A DNA stretch of 52,474 nt from Armatimonadia bacterium (GTDB taxonomy: Bacteria; Armatimonadota; Zipacnadia; Zipacnadales; JABUFB01): positions 1 through 52,474 of the forward strand of contig JBDKVB010000007.1 in NCBI GenBank assembly GCA_039679385.1. Direction: 5' to 3'. Positions 1 to 9,100 of this stretch are shown here, piece by piece. The notes below the pieces were generated by a model. The model made no database searches. It had not been told where the DNA came from and saw only the letters and a program-made list of their open reading frames with translations. A program made the position numbers and the translations under genes. Within the stretch, counting starts at the first letter, position 1. The number at the start of each line of letters is the position of its first letter.

Positions 1-721
1 GACGGAGTTCCTGCTGCACGACCGCCTCGAGCCGCGAGATGAGCGCCTGGTCGGGTGGGCGAGTGCCGGTCAGTGGGTAGTCGATCCCGAGCGCTTCCCA
101 CTTGCCCAGCCCAAGGGTGTGGTAGGGAAGCAGCTCAAGGCGCTCCAGCGACGGGACCCCGGCGACGAGTCGCGCCAGATCGCGGACTTCCTGCTCGGTG
201 TCCGTCCAACCGGCGACGATCACCTGGCGCACCCACAGGGGGATCCGACGGGCTGCAACTTCCCCCAGGAAGGTGAGAGTGGCTTCGAGGCTCCCGCCGG
301 TCAGGTCATGGTAGCGTGCGGGGTCGGCGTGCTTGAGGTCGAGAAGGATCAGGTCGGTGTAGTCGAGGGCGTTACGGACCTCGTCGTTCAGGCAAGCGCC
401 ACTGGTGTCGACCGCTGTGTGGATGCCGTGCTCCTTGCAGCGTTGCAGGGCCTCGCGAACGAAGCGGGGCTGAGCCAGGGGCTCTCCGCCGGAGAGTGTG
501 ACGCCGCCCTCGCGGCCGAAGTAGGGACGGTAGCGAAGAAGACGCTTGGTCAGTTCCTCGGCGGCCACTTCGGTGCCCCCGTCGAAGCCCCAGGTATCGG
601 GGTTGTGGCAGTAGCGGCAACGCAGAGGGCAGCCCTGGAGGAAGACCACGCAACGAACTCCGGGCCCATCCAGGGCGCCCAGCGTCTCGACAGAATGAAG
701 GCGTCCCCGCGCTGACTCCAT
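1..721 (-). CDS. pflA: Pyruvate formate-lyase activating enzyme (radical SAM), 3' end cut by window edge
   Basis: PflA uses S-adenosylmethionine and a [4Fe-4S] cluster to abstract a hydrogen from the glycine of PflB, creating the glycyl radical in the cytoplasm. The reading frame is open from the start to base 1, giving about 240 residues with the C-terminus missing. The radical-SAM cluster motif is visible near residues 31-38 as CPLRCRYC, followed by HNPDTW. The SAM-binding GGE motif (TLSGGEPL) lies near residue 78. Two in-frame starts exist, ATG at 727 and ATG at 721. The GAGG of the ribosome-binding site is only about 2 bases from the first but 8 from the second, so 721 is preferred. The gene begins about 10 bases after the pflB stop and is clearly cotranscribed with it. 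Confidence 0.93.
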   Translation of the reverse strand, partial: MESARGRLHSVETLGALDGPGVRCVVFLQGCPLRCRYCHNPDTWGFDGGTEVAAEELTKRLLRYRPYFGREGGVTLSGGEPLAQPRFVREALQRCKEHGIHTAVDTSGACLNDEVRNALDYTDLILLDLKHADPARYHDLTGGSLEATLTFLGEVAARRIPLWVRQVIVAGWTDTEQEVRDLARLVAGVPSLERLELLPYHTLGLGKWEALGIDYPLTGTRPPDQALISRLEAVVQQELR

Positions 722-731
722 CACCATCGCC

Positions 732-2963
732 TCACAACTGGTTGTGGAAGGTGCGAGCCAGGACTTCCTCTTGCTGCTCGCGGTTGAGCTTGTGGAAGTT
801 GACCGCGTAGCCTGAGACGCGGATGGTGAGCTGCGGGTACTTCTCCGGGTGATCCATGGCCTCGCGGAGGATCTCCTGGTTCAGCACGTTCACGTTGAGG
901 TGGTGCCCGGCCTGGGTGAAGTAGCCGTCCAGGAGGCTGACGAGGTTGTCAATCCGGGTGTCCGATTCCTTGCCGATCGTGTTGGGCGTGATGCTGAAGG
1001 TGCAAGAGATTCCGTCGCGACAGCAGTCGTAGGGAAGCTTGGCGACGGAGTTCAGTGACGCCAGGGCCCCGTGGCGGTCTCGCTGATGGAGCGGATTCGC
1101 GCCGGGGGCAAAGGGCACTCCGGCAGCCCGACCGTCGGGCGTCATGCCGGTCTTGTGACCGTAGACCACGTTCGAGGTGATGGTCAGAACCGAGAGGGTG
1201 GGTATTGCGTTGCGGTAGGTGGCATGGCGGGTGAGGCTGGCGTGGAACTGCTCCACCTGCTCCACGGCGATCTGGTCCACGCGGTCGTCATCATTGCCGA
1301 ACTGCGGGTACTCGCCCTCGATGCTGAACTGGGAAAGCAGCCCGCGCTCGTCGCGACTCGCCGTGACCTTTGCGTACCTGATCGCACTCAGGGAGTCTGC
1401 CAGGACCGAGAGCCCGGCGACGCCGAAAGCCATGAACCGCTCCACCTCGGTGTCATGCAGCGCCATCTGTAGCTTCTCGTAGGCGTACTTGTCGTGCATG
1501 AAGTGGATCACGTTCATGGTGTTGGCGTAGAGATCGCAGAGCCAGTCGCGGCAGAAGCTGTAGCGCTCGATGACCTCGTCATAGTCGAGGACGCCCTCTG
1601 GGATTGGCGGCATCTCGGGGCCGACCTGGTTGCCCGAGAGCTCATCCCGGCCGCCGTTGAGGGCCATCAGGAGGATCTTGGGCAGATTGCAGCGAGCCCC
1701 GAAGTACTGCATCTGCTTGCCGATGCGCATGGCCGAGACGCAGCAGGCGATTCCGTAGTCGTCGCCGTAGAGCGGGCGCATCACGTCGTCGTTTTCGTAC
1801 TGGATGGCCCCGGTCTCGATGGATACCTGGGCGCAGTACCGCTTGAAGGCCTCGGGTAGTGCCTGCGACCACAGGATGGTGAGGTTTGGCTCCGGCGCCG
1901 AACCGAGGTTGTAGAGGGTGTGCAGGAGGCGGAAGGAAGTGCGGGTCACCAGCGGACGGCCGTCTTCGCCGACGCCGCCGACGGCCTCGGTGATCCACAT
2001 CGGGTCACCGGCGAAAAGCTCGTTGTACTCCGGCGTGCGCAACTGACGGGCAAGGCGCAGCTTGAGGACGAAGTCGTCGGTCAGCTCCTGCGCTTGCGAT
2101 TCGTCCAGGGTGCCCTCTTCGGTATCGCGCTGCAGGTAGATGTCCAGGAAGGTGCTCACGCGCCCCAGGGACATCGCTGCGCCGTTTTGCTCCTTGATGG
2201 CACCCAGGTAGGCGAAGTAGGTCCACTGGATCGCCTCGCGGCTGTTCGTTGCCGGCCCGGAGATGTCCAGTCCGTAGGTGGCCGCCATCTCCTTGAGCTT
2301 GCTGAGGAAGTCGATCTGCTTGTAGAGCTCCTCGCTGAGGCGCATCGTCTCCTCGGTCATGGGCGTTTGACCCAGGCGGATCTTGTCCTGGCGCTTGGCC
2401 TCTATGAGGCGGTCGACGCCGTAGAGGGCTACACGCCGGTAGTCGCCGATGATCCGTCCGCGTCCGTAGGCGTCAGGAAGGCCGGTGATGATCCCGCTGT
2501 GGCGAGCCTTCTTCATCTGGTCGGTGTAGACGTGGAAGACGCCGTCGTTGTGGGTCGTGCGATAGGCGAAGTTCTCCTCGACTTTGGGGGAGACGTGGTA
2601 GCCGTAGGCCTCACAGGCCTGCCGGGCCATGCGGATGCCGCCGAAGGGATTCACGCTGCGGCACAGGGGTCGGGCAGTCTGCAGGCCCACGATCAAGTCG
2701 AGGTCGCGGTCCAGGTATCCGGGATGGTAGGAGAGCAGCGACGAGACCGTTGAGGTGTCGATGTCGAGGACGCCGCCGCTGAGTGCTTCCAGCTCGAAGT
2801 AGCGATCGGCCTTGGCCCGCACCTTCTCAGTGCGTTCGGTCGGTGGAGCCAGGAAGCTGGAGTCGCCGTCGTAGGGGGTGTAGTTGCGCTGGATGAAGTC
2901 GCGCACGTCGATGTCGGTCTGCCAGGGACCGGGGGTGAAACGGCGCCAAGCTTGTTCGGCCAT
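732..2963 (-). CDS. pflB: Formate C-acetyltransferase (pyruvate formate-lyase), glycyl radical enzyme
   Basis: The enzyme cleaves pyruvate plus CoA to acetyl-CoA and formate under anaerobic conditions. The 743-residue product is close to the usual PflB length of about 760. The catalytic cysteine pair is C407-C408 in GIACCVSAM. The C-terminal glycyl-radical motif RVSGYAVNF carries the radical glycine at residue 718. The frame extends upstream to 3095, but the true start is ATG 2963. It is preceded by AGGAGGT with 6 bases of spacing, and the upstream extension would run through the riboswitch and terminator. The gene is followed at once by pflA. Regulation is probably through the ZTP riboswitch/terminator at 3011-3116, read from the promoter at 3135-3163. 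Confidence 0.97.
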   Translation of the reverse strand: MAEQAWRRFTPGPWQTDIDVRDFIQRNYTPYDGDSSFLAPPTERTEKVRAKADRYFELEALSGGVLDIDTSTVSSLLSYHPGYLDRDLDLIVGLQTARPLCRSVNPFGGIRMARQACEAYGYHVSPKVEENFAYRTTHNDGVFHVYTDQMKKARHSGIITGLPDAYGRGRIIGDYRRVALYGVDRLIEAKRQDKIRLGQTPMTEETMRLSEELYKQIDFLSKLKEMAATYGLDISGPATNSREAIQWTYFAYLGAIKEQNGAAMSLGRVSTFLDIYLQRDTEEGTLDESQAQELTDDFVLKLRLARQLRTPEYNELFAGDPMWITEAVGGVGEDGRPLVTRTSFRLLHTLYNLGSAPEPNLTILWSQALPEAFKRYCAQVSIETGAIQYENDDVMRPLYGDDYGIACCVSAMRIGKQMQYFGARCNLPKILLMALNGGRDELSGNQVGPEMPPIPEGVLDYDEVIERYSFCRDWLCDLYANTMNVIHFMHDKYAYEKLQMALHDTEVERFMAFGVAGLSVLADSLSAIRYAKVTASRDERGLLSQFSIEGEYPQFGNDDDRVDQIAVEQVEQFHASLTRHATYRNAIPTLSVLTITSNVVYGHKTGMTPDGRAAGVPFAPGANPLHQRDRHGALASLNSVAKLPYDCCRDGISCTFSITPNTIGKESDTRIDNLVSLLDGYFTQAGHHLNVNVLNQEILREAMDHPEKYPQLTIRVSGYAVNFHKLNREQQEEVLARTFHNQL

Positions 2964-3010
2964 GGGAGGACCTCCTCCACAGAGAGTGAAGTCCACGATC
3001 CGCTGAACCC

Positions 3011-3048
3011 AAACAAAAAGCCTGGGCCAGTGATCGTGGGGCCCAGGC
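3011..3048 (-). terminator. Intrinsic terminator of the ZTP riboswitch expression platform (attenuator)
   Basis: On the minus strand two perfect 9-base arms, GCCTGGGCC (3048-3040) and GGCCCAGGC (3028-3020), enclose an 11-base loop and are followed by TTTTTGTTT (3019-3011). The hairpin lies between the pflB promoter and the pflB start, so it is an attenuator, not a gene-end terminator. Its 5' arm uses the same bases as the conserved 3' end of the aptamer (3050-3041), so aptamer folding and terminator folding exclude each other. This predicts read-through when ligand is bound. Confidence 0.93.
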
Positions 3049-3116
3049 GGTCGGCGCTTTGTATACCCGCCCTGATTCCTCGTGGTAAGCTCCACGGATC
3101 CGCCAGTCTCAGGGCG
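3041..3116 (-). ncRNA. ZTP/ZMP riboswitch aptamer (pfl RNA motif)
   Basis: All elements of the pfl motif are present on the minus strand. P1 is CGCCCTGA (3116-3109) with TCAGGGCG (3075-3068). The conserved strand GACTGGCGG follows P1. P2 is CGTGG-AGCTTA-CCACG. A linker leads to GCGCCGA and the highly conserved CCGCCTGGGC (3050-3041). GGCGG in the first part can pair with CCGCC in the second to make the family's pseudoknot. Known members bind the purine intermediates ZMP/ZTP, which accumulate when 10-formyl-tetrahydrofolate is scarce, and usually switch genes on. Here the aptamer precedes pflB directly. The identification comes from reading sequence and structure, not from a covariance-model search. 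Confidence 0.94.
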
Positions 3117-3134
3117 ACCTCAGATTGTGTAGGA

Positions 3135-3163
3135 ATCATACCCGGCAGATAGGGCGCTGTCAA
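3135..3163 (-). promoter_or_regulatory. Near-consensus sigma-70-type promoter for pflBA
   Basis: Minus-strand -35 TTGACA (3163-3158), a 17-base spacer, and -10 TATGAT (3140-3135), one mismatch from consensus. Transcription should begin near 3127-3129. This gives a leader of about 165 bases that contains the whole ZTP aptamer and its terminator. Confidence 0.88.
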
Positions 3164-3200
3164 GGTGAAGGACCTCGCTTCCGTCCACCCCGGCAACGGC

Positions 3201-3246
3201 ACCTCACCCCCCTTGCCCCCTCTCCACGCGGTGGCGAGGGGGAGTT
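3201..3246. repeat. REP-like palindromic intergenic element
   Basis: An imperfect inverted repeat at 3216-3242: CCCCCTC, one mismatched base, CCAC, loop GCG, GTGG, one mismatched base, GAGGGGG. It sits next to a C-rich CCTCACCCCCC stretch. Similar C-rich/G-rich palindromes are common as dispersed intergenic repeats in several high-GC phyla. It lies between the divergent pflB promoter and the 3408 gene and has no T tract, so I do not call it a terminator. No second copy is evident in this window. The rest of 3164-3407 shows only a short hairpin near 3364-3381 and the ribosome-binding site of the next gene. Confidence 0.45.
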
Positions 3247-3407
3247 GAACGACCCTAGGACGAGGGCAAGCCCCAGGGGGATATCCCTTCCGTGGACGCG
3301 AGGCAGGAGGTCGATCAGTCGGGCGGTCGAAGAGTCGCGGCATCCTGCAGGCTTACACGTTTCGCGGGCTTCAGTAGCCCGGCAAGAGCACGTCACCGGA
3401 GGGTACC

Positions 3408-4478
3408 ATGAGCAGCACAGAAGGCAGCTACCAGCGGGCAGACACCCAGTGGTTCGTCGAGGCCGGGTGGGGAGTGATGTGTCACTACCTGGCCGCGCCG
3501 CCCAGCAGTCACGGTCAGGCATCGTATACGGCCGAGGAGTGGAATCGGTGTGTGGACGGCTTCGACGTGGAGGGCCTTGCCGCGCAACTGGAGGCGAGTC
3601 AGGCCGGCTACCTGCTGATAACCCTGGGCCAGAACACCGGCTTCTACTGTGCGCCGAACGAGACCTACGACAACCTCGTGCGACGGGCTGAGAGTCGGCT
3701 TGCTCAGCGAGACCTGGTCAGCGATCTGTATGAGGCCCTCGCTCCGCGAGGCATCCGGCTGATGACATACCTGCCTTCGCATGCACCGGCCTTCGACAGA
3801 GAGGCCATCGAGGCCCTGAAGTGCACTCCTCGCTGGGACGCCTCTGCCTGGGGAATGAGACCCGGCACGTACCTTGCGACGACCGAGGTCGACGATCGGC
3901 TGACGGAGTTCCAGCGCAACTGGGAAGCGATCCTCCGGGACTGGTCGCTGCGATGGGGGAAGAAGGTCAGCGGCTGGTGGATCGACGGGTGCTACCATGC
4001 GGATCGGATGTACCGAAGCCCTGAGGCCCCGAACTTCCGCAGCTTCGCGGAGGCGATGAAGGCCGGTAACCCGGACAGCCTCGTGGCCTTCAACCCGGGC
4101 GTGAAGGTGCCGGTGGTCTGCCACAGCGAGTATGAGGATTACACGGCGGGAGAGATCGCCGGGGCGCTCCCGGTGCTGATGGACTCGCAGTGGAACGCGC
4201 CGAAGAAGCCCGAGCAGTACTGGGGCATGCCCGTGCACAAGACCGTGAAGGGGGCGCAGTACCACGTGCTGACCTTCCTGGGCTGCTACTGGTGCGGCGG
4301 GCACGAGCCGAGGTTCTGCGAGGAGTTGGCAGCAGGCTACTCACGCCATCTCAAGGACCTCGGCGGTGTGATCACCTGGGACGTGCCGATTGGCCGCGAA
4401 GGGCCTCGCAACGGACTGCTGCCCGAGGCCTTCATGCCGCAACTGAAGGCCATCGGGTCAGCAATGCGACGTGGATAG
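3408..4478 (+). CDS. GH29-like (alpha-L-fucosidase-related) glycoside hydrolase, no signal peptide
   Basis: A 356-residue protein resembling the catalytic TIM barrel of the alpha-L-fucosidase family. The N-terminal WFVEAGWGVMCHY (15-27) matches the WF.DAKFG.F.HWG block of GH29. SGWWIDGCY (188-196) sits where GH29 has its nucleophile strand, making D193 the candidate nucleophile. There is no signal peptide and no C-terminal beta-sandwich, and the protein is shorter than typical 450-600-residue fucosidases. The substrate therefore cannot be assigned. The start ATG 3408 follows GGAGG with 5 bases of spacing. The gene is convergent with 4496-6046, only 17 bases apart. It stands alone on the plus strand, suggesting an intracellular hydrolase acting on imported oligosaccharides. 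The hydrolase family is fairly clear; fucose specificity is not. Confidence 0.7.
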   Translation: MSSTEGSYQRADTQWFVEAGWGVMCHYLAAPPSSHGQASYTAEEWNRCVDGFDVEGLAAQLEASQAGYLLITLGQNTGFYCAPNETYDNLVRRAESRLAQRDLVSDLYEALAPRGIRLMTYLPSHAPAFDREAIEALKCTPRWDASAWGMRPGTYLATTEVDDRLTEFQRNWEAILRDWSLRWGKKVSGWWIDGCYHADRMYRSPEAPNFRSFAEAMKAGNPDSLVAFNPGVKVPVVCHSEYEDYTAGEIAGALPVLMDSQWNAPKKPEQYWGMPVHKTVKGAQYHVLTFLGCYWCGGHEPRFCEELAAGYSRHLKDLGGVITWDVPIGREGPRNGLLPEAFMPQLKAIGSAMRRG

Positions 4479-4495
4479 AAGGCCGAGTGCGCAGG

Positions 4496-6046
4496 CTAGG
4501 GCTTAGGCGGGACCTCCTGGGAAGGCTCGTAGGGCACGAACTGGAAGGAGTAGAGGTCGGCGTCCTTGAGGACCATGCGCAGGCGAACCGGGGTGCCTGC
4601 TAAGGCCTCTAGCTTGCCGTCGTTGCTCTGCCAGCGTACGAGATGACGGAGGGTGTCGCCGAGGATCGGCGGACACTGGTCGAGACGGTAGCCCTCGATC
4701 GGCTGGCCCGCAGCATCCTGCAGCTCGACCTGCACGCCACCGGCCCCCGAGGTCTCCATATTGAGCGCCAGGCAGCCACCCTCGAACAGGAGTGGCTTCG
4801 TGACGAACTCCCCGCCGGCGAGAGGCGCCTGCACCGACACAAAGCCGTCGATGCGCAGAGTATATCGACGGATGCTGGTGCTGAGGCCCTCCCAGTAGCC
4901 CTCGGTAGCGTAGATCGAGAGCTCGTTGGGCGCGTCCTCCGTGTCTGAGCGCGTCTCCGCCATTCCCCAGAGGATGTAGTTGTCGCCGTAGACCCAGCTT
5001 TCCTTTTGGCGTGGTCCGGGGCGGAGGAAGGCCTCCGGCCAGCGCTTGAAGGTGAGCCCGTCGCGGCTGCTCATGAACAGTGCATCGGTGACCGCGGTCG
5101 CGTAGCGGGGATGAGACTTGCCCCGGACGATCCGCTCCTCACGACCCGGGAGCGAGAACAGCGGCTCGGACCAGGCACGCTCGGTGTAGCGAGCCGGGAA
5201 CCCAACGAATAGGTGCGGCGCCCGGTAGTAGGGCATGACCTGATTCACGTAGAGATGCTCGGCGGGTGCGCCCGGGTACTGCAACCACTCGGGCTTCGGG
5301 AAGTGGCGGATGTCAGGCGAGACCGCGGTGAGGATGTCCCGCACGCCCTTGTTGAAGCCCCGGTGGTACTCGCGGTACTCCTTGCGGACCGGATCCCAGA
5401 AGGCGAGGTTCTCCGAGTCGAAGGCGCCCTCGGTGATGACCGGATCGGGACTGAGCAGGGAGAAGTGGTACCCGTCGCCGGACTTGAGGATATACAGCCC
5501 TGTGGGCTTGCTGCCCAGGATGACGATCTTGTACCTCTCGTCGGCCGGACACGCGGGATTCTGATCGAAAAACACCGACGTGTGGGCCGGGTCGCCGCCG
5601 ATCTGGCTCACGGTCTCCGGGGTGAGGACGATGTTGTTGGCCTTGGAGCCCTTGAACTCATAGATGCCAAGCTCCGGGCGAGTCCAGTGGATGCCGTCGT
5701 CGCTCTCGGCACAGCACAGATTCCAGGGGTGGTTCTCGAGGCCCTGGGCTGCCGGTCCGCTGTGCAGGTAGTGGCCACCGCGGTAGTACAAGCGATAGCG
5801 GTTGCCGTCGTGGACGATCGATTGATAGCCGCTGGCATTACCCTCCCAGGGCTTGTCGGTCTCAAACACAATCTCCCGCCGGACGGGCTGATGTAGCTGC
5901 AGGTGTGCGCCGCCGGAGAGAGAGGAGAGCAGCTCCTCGTCTACCAGGAGTTCGAGGCGGCTACCGAGGTTGATCGGCTCCTGAGCGCACAGCGGGGAGG
6001 CCATAAGCAGGATCACTCCTAGGATCAGACTGCCGGGACGGGTCAT
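4496..6046 (-). CDS. Secreted five-bladed beta-propeller protein (GH32/GH43-like fold), function unknown
   Basis: A 516-residue product with a signal peptide (hydrophobic residues about 6-20, then SPLCAQ). The body has repeated propeller blades: YRLYYRGG, SDDGIHWTRPELGIYEF, YREYHRG and SSRDGLTFKRW. Such DG..W and YY.G elements are typical of beta-propeller glycoside hydrolases of the GH32/GH43/GH130 type. The last 130 residues look like a beta-sandwich (FVSVQAPLAGGEFVTKPL onward). Related secreted proteins are frequent in Planctomycetota-like genomes, mostly uncharacterised. It is the last gene of a four-gene minus-strand run (11594-4496), 62 bases after the heparinase-like gene, which suggests a role in the same polysaccharide breakdown. 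I cannot assign catalytic residues. Confidence 0.75.
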   Translation of the reverse strand: MTRPGSLILGVILLMASPLCAQEPINLGSRLELLVDEELLSSLSGGAHLQLHQPVRREIVFETDKPWEGNASGYQSIVHDGNRYRLYYRGGHYLHSGPAAQGLENHPWNLCCAESDDGIHWTRPELGIYEFKGSKANNIVLTPETVSQIGGDPAHTSVFFDQNPACPADERYKIVILGSKPTGLYILKSGDGYHFSLLSPDPVITEGAFDSENLAFWDPVRKEYREYHRGFNKGVRDILTAVSPDIRHFPKPEWLQYPGAPAEHLYVNQVMPYYRAPHLFVGFPARYTERAWSEPLFSLPGREERIVRGKSHPRYATAVTDALFMSSRDGLTFKRWPEAFLRPGPRQKESWVYGDNYILWGMAETRSDTEDAPNELSIYATEGYWEGLSTSIRRYTLRIDGFVSVQAPLAGGEFVTKPLLFEGGCLALNMETSGAGGVQVELQDAAGQPIEGYRLDQCPPILGDTLRHLVRWQSNDGKLEALAGTPVRLRMVLKDADLYSFQFVPYEPSQEVPPKP

Positions 6047-6108
6047 GGTGGTTGCTGTCCTCTCGCACGAGGGTCGGGTGCTCAGACGACGGAAGGGCAG
6101 AGAGCCTG

Positions 6109-9100
6109 CTAAGGGTTGCGCCAGGAGACGACCGGCAGGACCTCCCAGGCAGTCCCAGCATAGGCCTGCACGCCGACGGCATCGCGCTTGGTGTGGGCCT
6201 TGAGCCTGGCGCCGTCGGCCTCGACATCGCGAACCGGATAGGCTCGGAGGTAGTCGCCGTCGGTGACCAGCAGTGTGGAACCCTTGAGCAGATCGGCAGG
6301 TGGCAGGGCGCCCTCGAGGACGAACCAGGAGTCCGTCAGCTCGCGGCCCTTGTCGGTGATTGCTCCGCGGTAGGAGGCTACCGGAGAGCTGAGCTTGACA
6401 CCCGGCGCCTCCAGACGAGTTCCGCCCACGAGACAGGCTTGCTGCGGCCGGTCCTTGAGCCCCAGGAGGGCAGCGAAACGGCCGTCAGTGGTCAGGTCGC
6501 CGAGGGCGGTTGTGCAGGTGACGGGAGTCGGAGTCAGGGCCGAGAGTATGACGTCGGTGCCCTCGCGCGTCTGGACCTCGATCACCACCAGGTCAGCGGG
6601 AGCCTTCGCGGGTGCGGGCAGGATCCGCACTCCGGTGACAAGCTCCTTGCCCGTAGCGGCGCCCTCAAACACGCTGACGAAGCTGCTCAGACCTGAGCCC
6701 TGACGCTGGCGGACGACGTAAGGCAGCGTCGCTCCGCGGTCGGTGTTTTGGTGGTCGCGCTGGCCCCAACCATCGCCGAGGAGAACAGTCTCACCCGGGC
6801 TTGCAGGCGTCCAGACGGTGAAGCCGTAGCCCGGCTTGTCTTTGGTCGGTTCGGACAGGCTCCACCGGACCTGCCAGGGGCCGTCGGGCTGGGCGCTCTG
6901 GACCTTCGTGAGGGGCAGAGCGTTCGAGGGCAAGGCGAACTCGAACTCGCAGCGCGTCCACTCGGCAGTTGGCGTCAGTGACCCGAGCCGGACGTAGAAA
7001 CGGTCGGAGGCGGAAGAGGGGTCATTGGGCCAGTAGATCACGTCCGGGTTGACGACAGGCACCGTGCCCCGGATCCAGAAGCTGAGCCGGTAGCGAGCGC
7101 CGGAGCGTCCAGGGATCGCCGTGAGGCCGCGATAGCCGTCTGCTTCGCCGGCAAGGAGGGCGAGGTTGACGCGGGTATTGGCGTCGCCCTGAAGGCCTGC
7201 CGCACGAGCGCAGGTCTGGTCGGTGCGTCCGGGACTGCCAGGGCCCCACTCGCCCTTGCCGTCGCCGCTGTAGAAACCCCAGCCGGACAGAGTCTTGCCT
7301 GTGGAGGTAGCAGAAGGATTCGGCGCAAGGTTCGGCCCCAGACCACCAGCGGGCAAGACCTCGTTGATCTCCACATCGTCGACGCAGACTTCGCCGACCG
7401 CAGTGAGAGGGAAGCGGAGGGCGAAGGGAATCGGCGTGCCTGCGGGCGAGAAGGGAGCGAGGTTCAGGCCCTCGACCTGGTACTTGGTGCCCGGGCCATG
7501 GAGGAGGTACTGGCGGGTTGCGCCGGCCTGGACGCGGAAGATATCCAGCGCGTAGGACCCGGCGGCTCCATGGTCGACCTGCACGCAGGTGCGACGGTAG
7601 ACGGAGGCCTTGTCGTAAGCCTTCGAGGAGGCCTCCATCACCTTGAAGGCAGGCGTGGTGGCGAAGAGGTGGAAGCTGCCTGCTCGCCCGCCGCTCTTCT
7701 GTTCGGTGGAGTCGAGCATGACGGTGTTGTGGGAGAAGGTGCGGCGGGTCTGGTAGGAATCCGGATGGTCCCACAGGTAACCGAGATCGGTGAGCAGCTC
7801 CTGGCCGTCCTTCCAGTAGTAGAGGTTGAGGCTGTCGATATGGTGGTGGCCGCCGAAGTCACTGGCGTTCAGCATCAGCAGGCTGTCGCGACCGGTGTCA
7901 CCGGTGCGTGCGAAGCCCTGGGCCAGATAGGGGAAGACGACGTCCGGCAGGATGAAGGGCGTCTTGTCGGTGCCGGCAAGGTTGGGATCGCGGTACAGGG
8001 TGGCAAGGTAGGCTGCGCCACCGGTGGGTTCCTGAGCGACGGTCTCGCCCAGGAAAGCGAGGTGCTGCGGCGTCGGGTAGCAGAGCTGCAGCTCCTCGGC
8101 GTAGGAGCCGCCGATGCCCGTGGTGCGGTAGGAATCAGCGGCCGGCGGGTGGCGCAGGTTGCCCTGCAGGGTCCACGGGAGGGACTGCCAGCAATCGCCG
8201 AAGCGCGTGGACAGGCAGGCGTTGAAGTTGTCGAGGCGCTCTCCCTGCGCATCGCGGTAACCCTCCGGGTCGGAGTAACCCCGGAAGAGCAGGGCGAAGT
8301 CCATCACGCCTCCCATGGTCATCATGGCGTAGGCGGCGGACTCCGAGGTGCCTCCGTCGGGGAGGAACCAGTCATCGACCGTCTTGCGGAAGCCCTCGAG
8401 GCCGAAGTGGGTCAGGGCGGGAAGGCCGACGGTCATCCCGACGGCGGCGGCTCCGCAGCGATTGCCGACGGACTTGTTGTTGATGCCCGTGTCGAAGTAG
8501 GCCAGGTACGCGCCCTCGATCAGCAGGTCACGCTCGATGAGCTTGCGCTCCTCCTCGGTGAAGACCGGCACACCCTCGTCGACGGCGGTGCAGACCAGGT
8601 CATAGGCGAGGGCCATCCGGCCGACCCAGCCGCCGTCCATGCCGGAGGAGCCGATACGACTCGCGGACCAGTATCCGGTGTGGAGCCTGCGATCCGGCTT
8701 GTTGGGCGGGTAGACGAGCTCGTCCTCGGGAAGGTTGTTGATCTGACGCGCCGCCACGTGGGGATCCATGTCGGCGATCTCACCGTAGGAGTAGCCCGCG
8801 CGAACCAGGTAGTGGGGAAAGACCTCGGCGAGACGCAGCAGGATGGCCTTCGCGGCCCGGGCATAGCGGACATCACCCAGGAGGCCGTAGGCGCTGGCAA
8901 GGGTACTCAGTTGCCCGGAGACATAGCTGAACTTGCGGCCACGGATCATCCCGGTGAAGCTGGGGCGCGCCATGTACCCGAAGCACAGGAAGGCCTCGCC
9001 ACCGCAGAAGGTGTAGCGCTGCGTCGGGTCCCAGCGGCTCTGCAGCACTACGCTCTCCGGGAATTGATCGTTGGGGAAGACCGTCTTGCACGCCTGGCAG

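Noticed and set aside
119-715. Plus-strand open frame opposite pflA
   Set aside because: The minus strand encodes unmistakable radical-SAM motifs; this frame is its complement.
2693-3343. Minus-strand open frame of 216 codons running through the pflB leader
   Set aside because: It crosses the promoter, riboswitch and terminator and is out of frame with pflB; chance frame.
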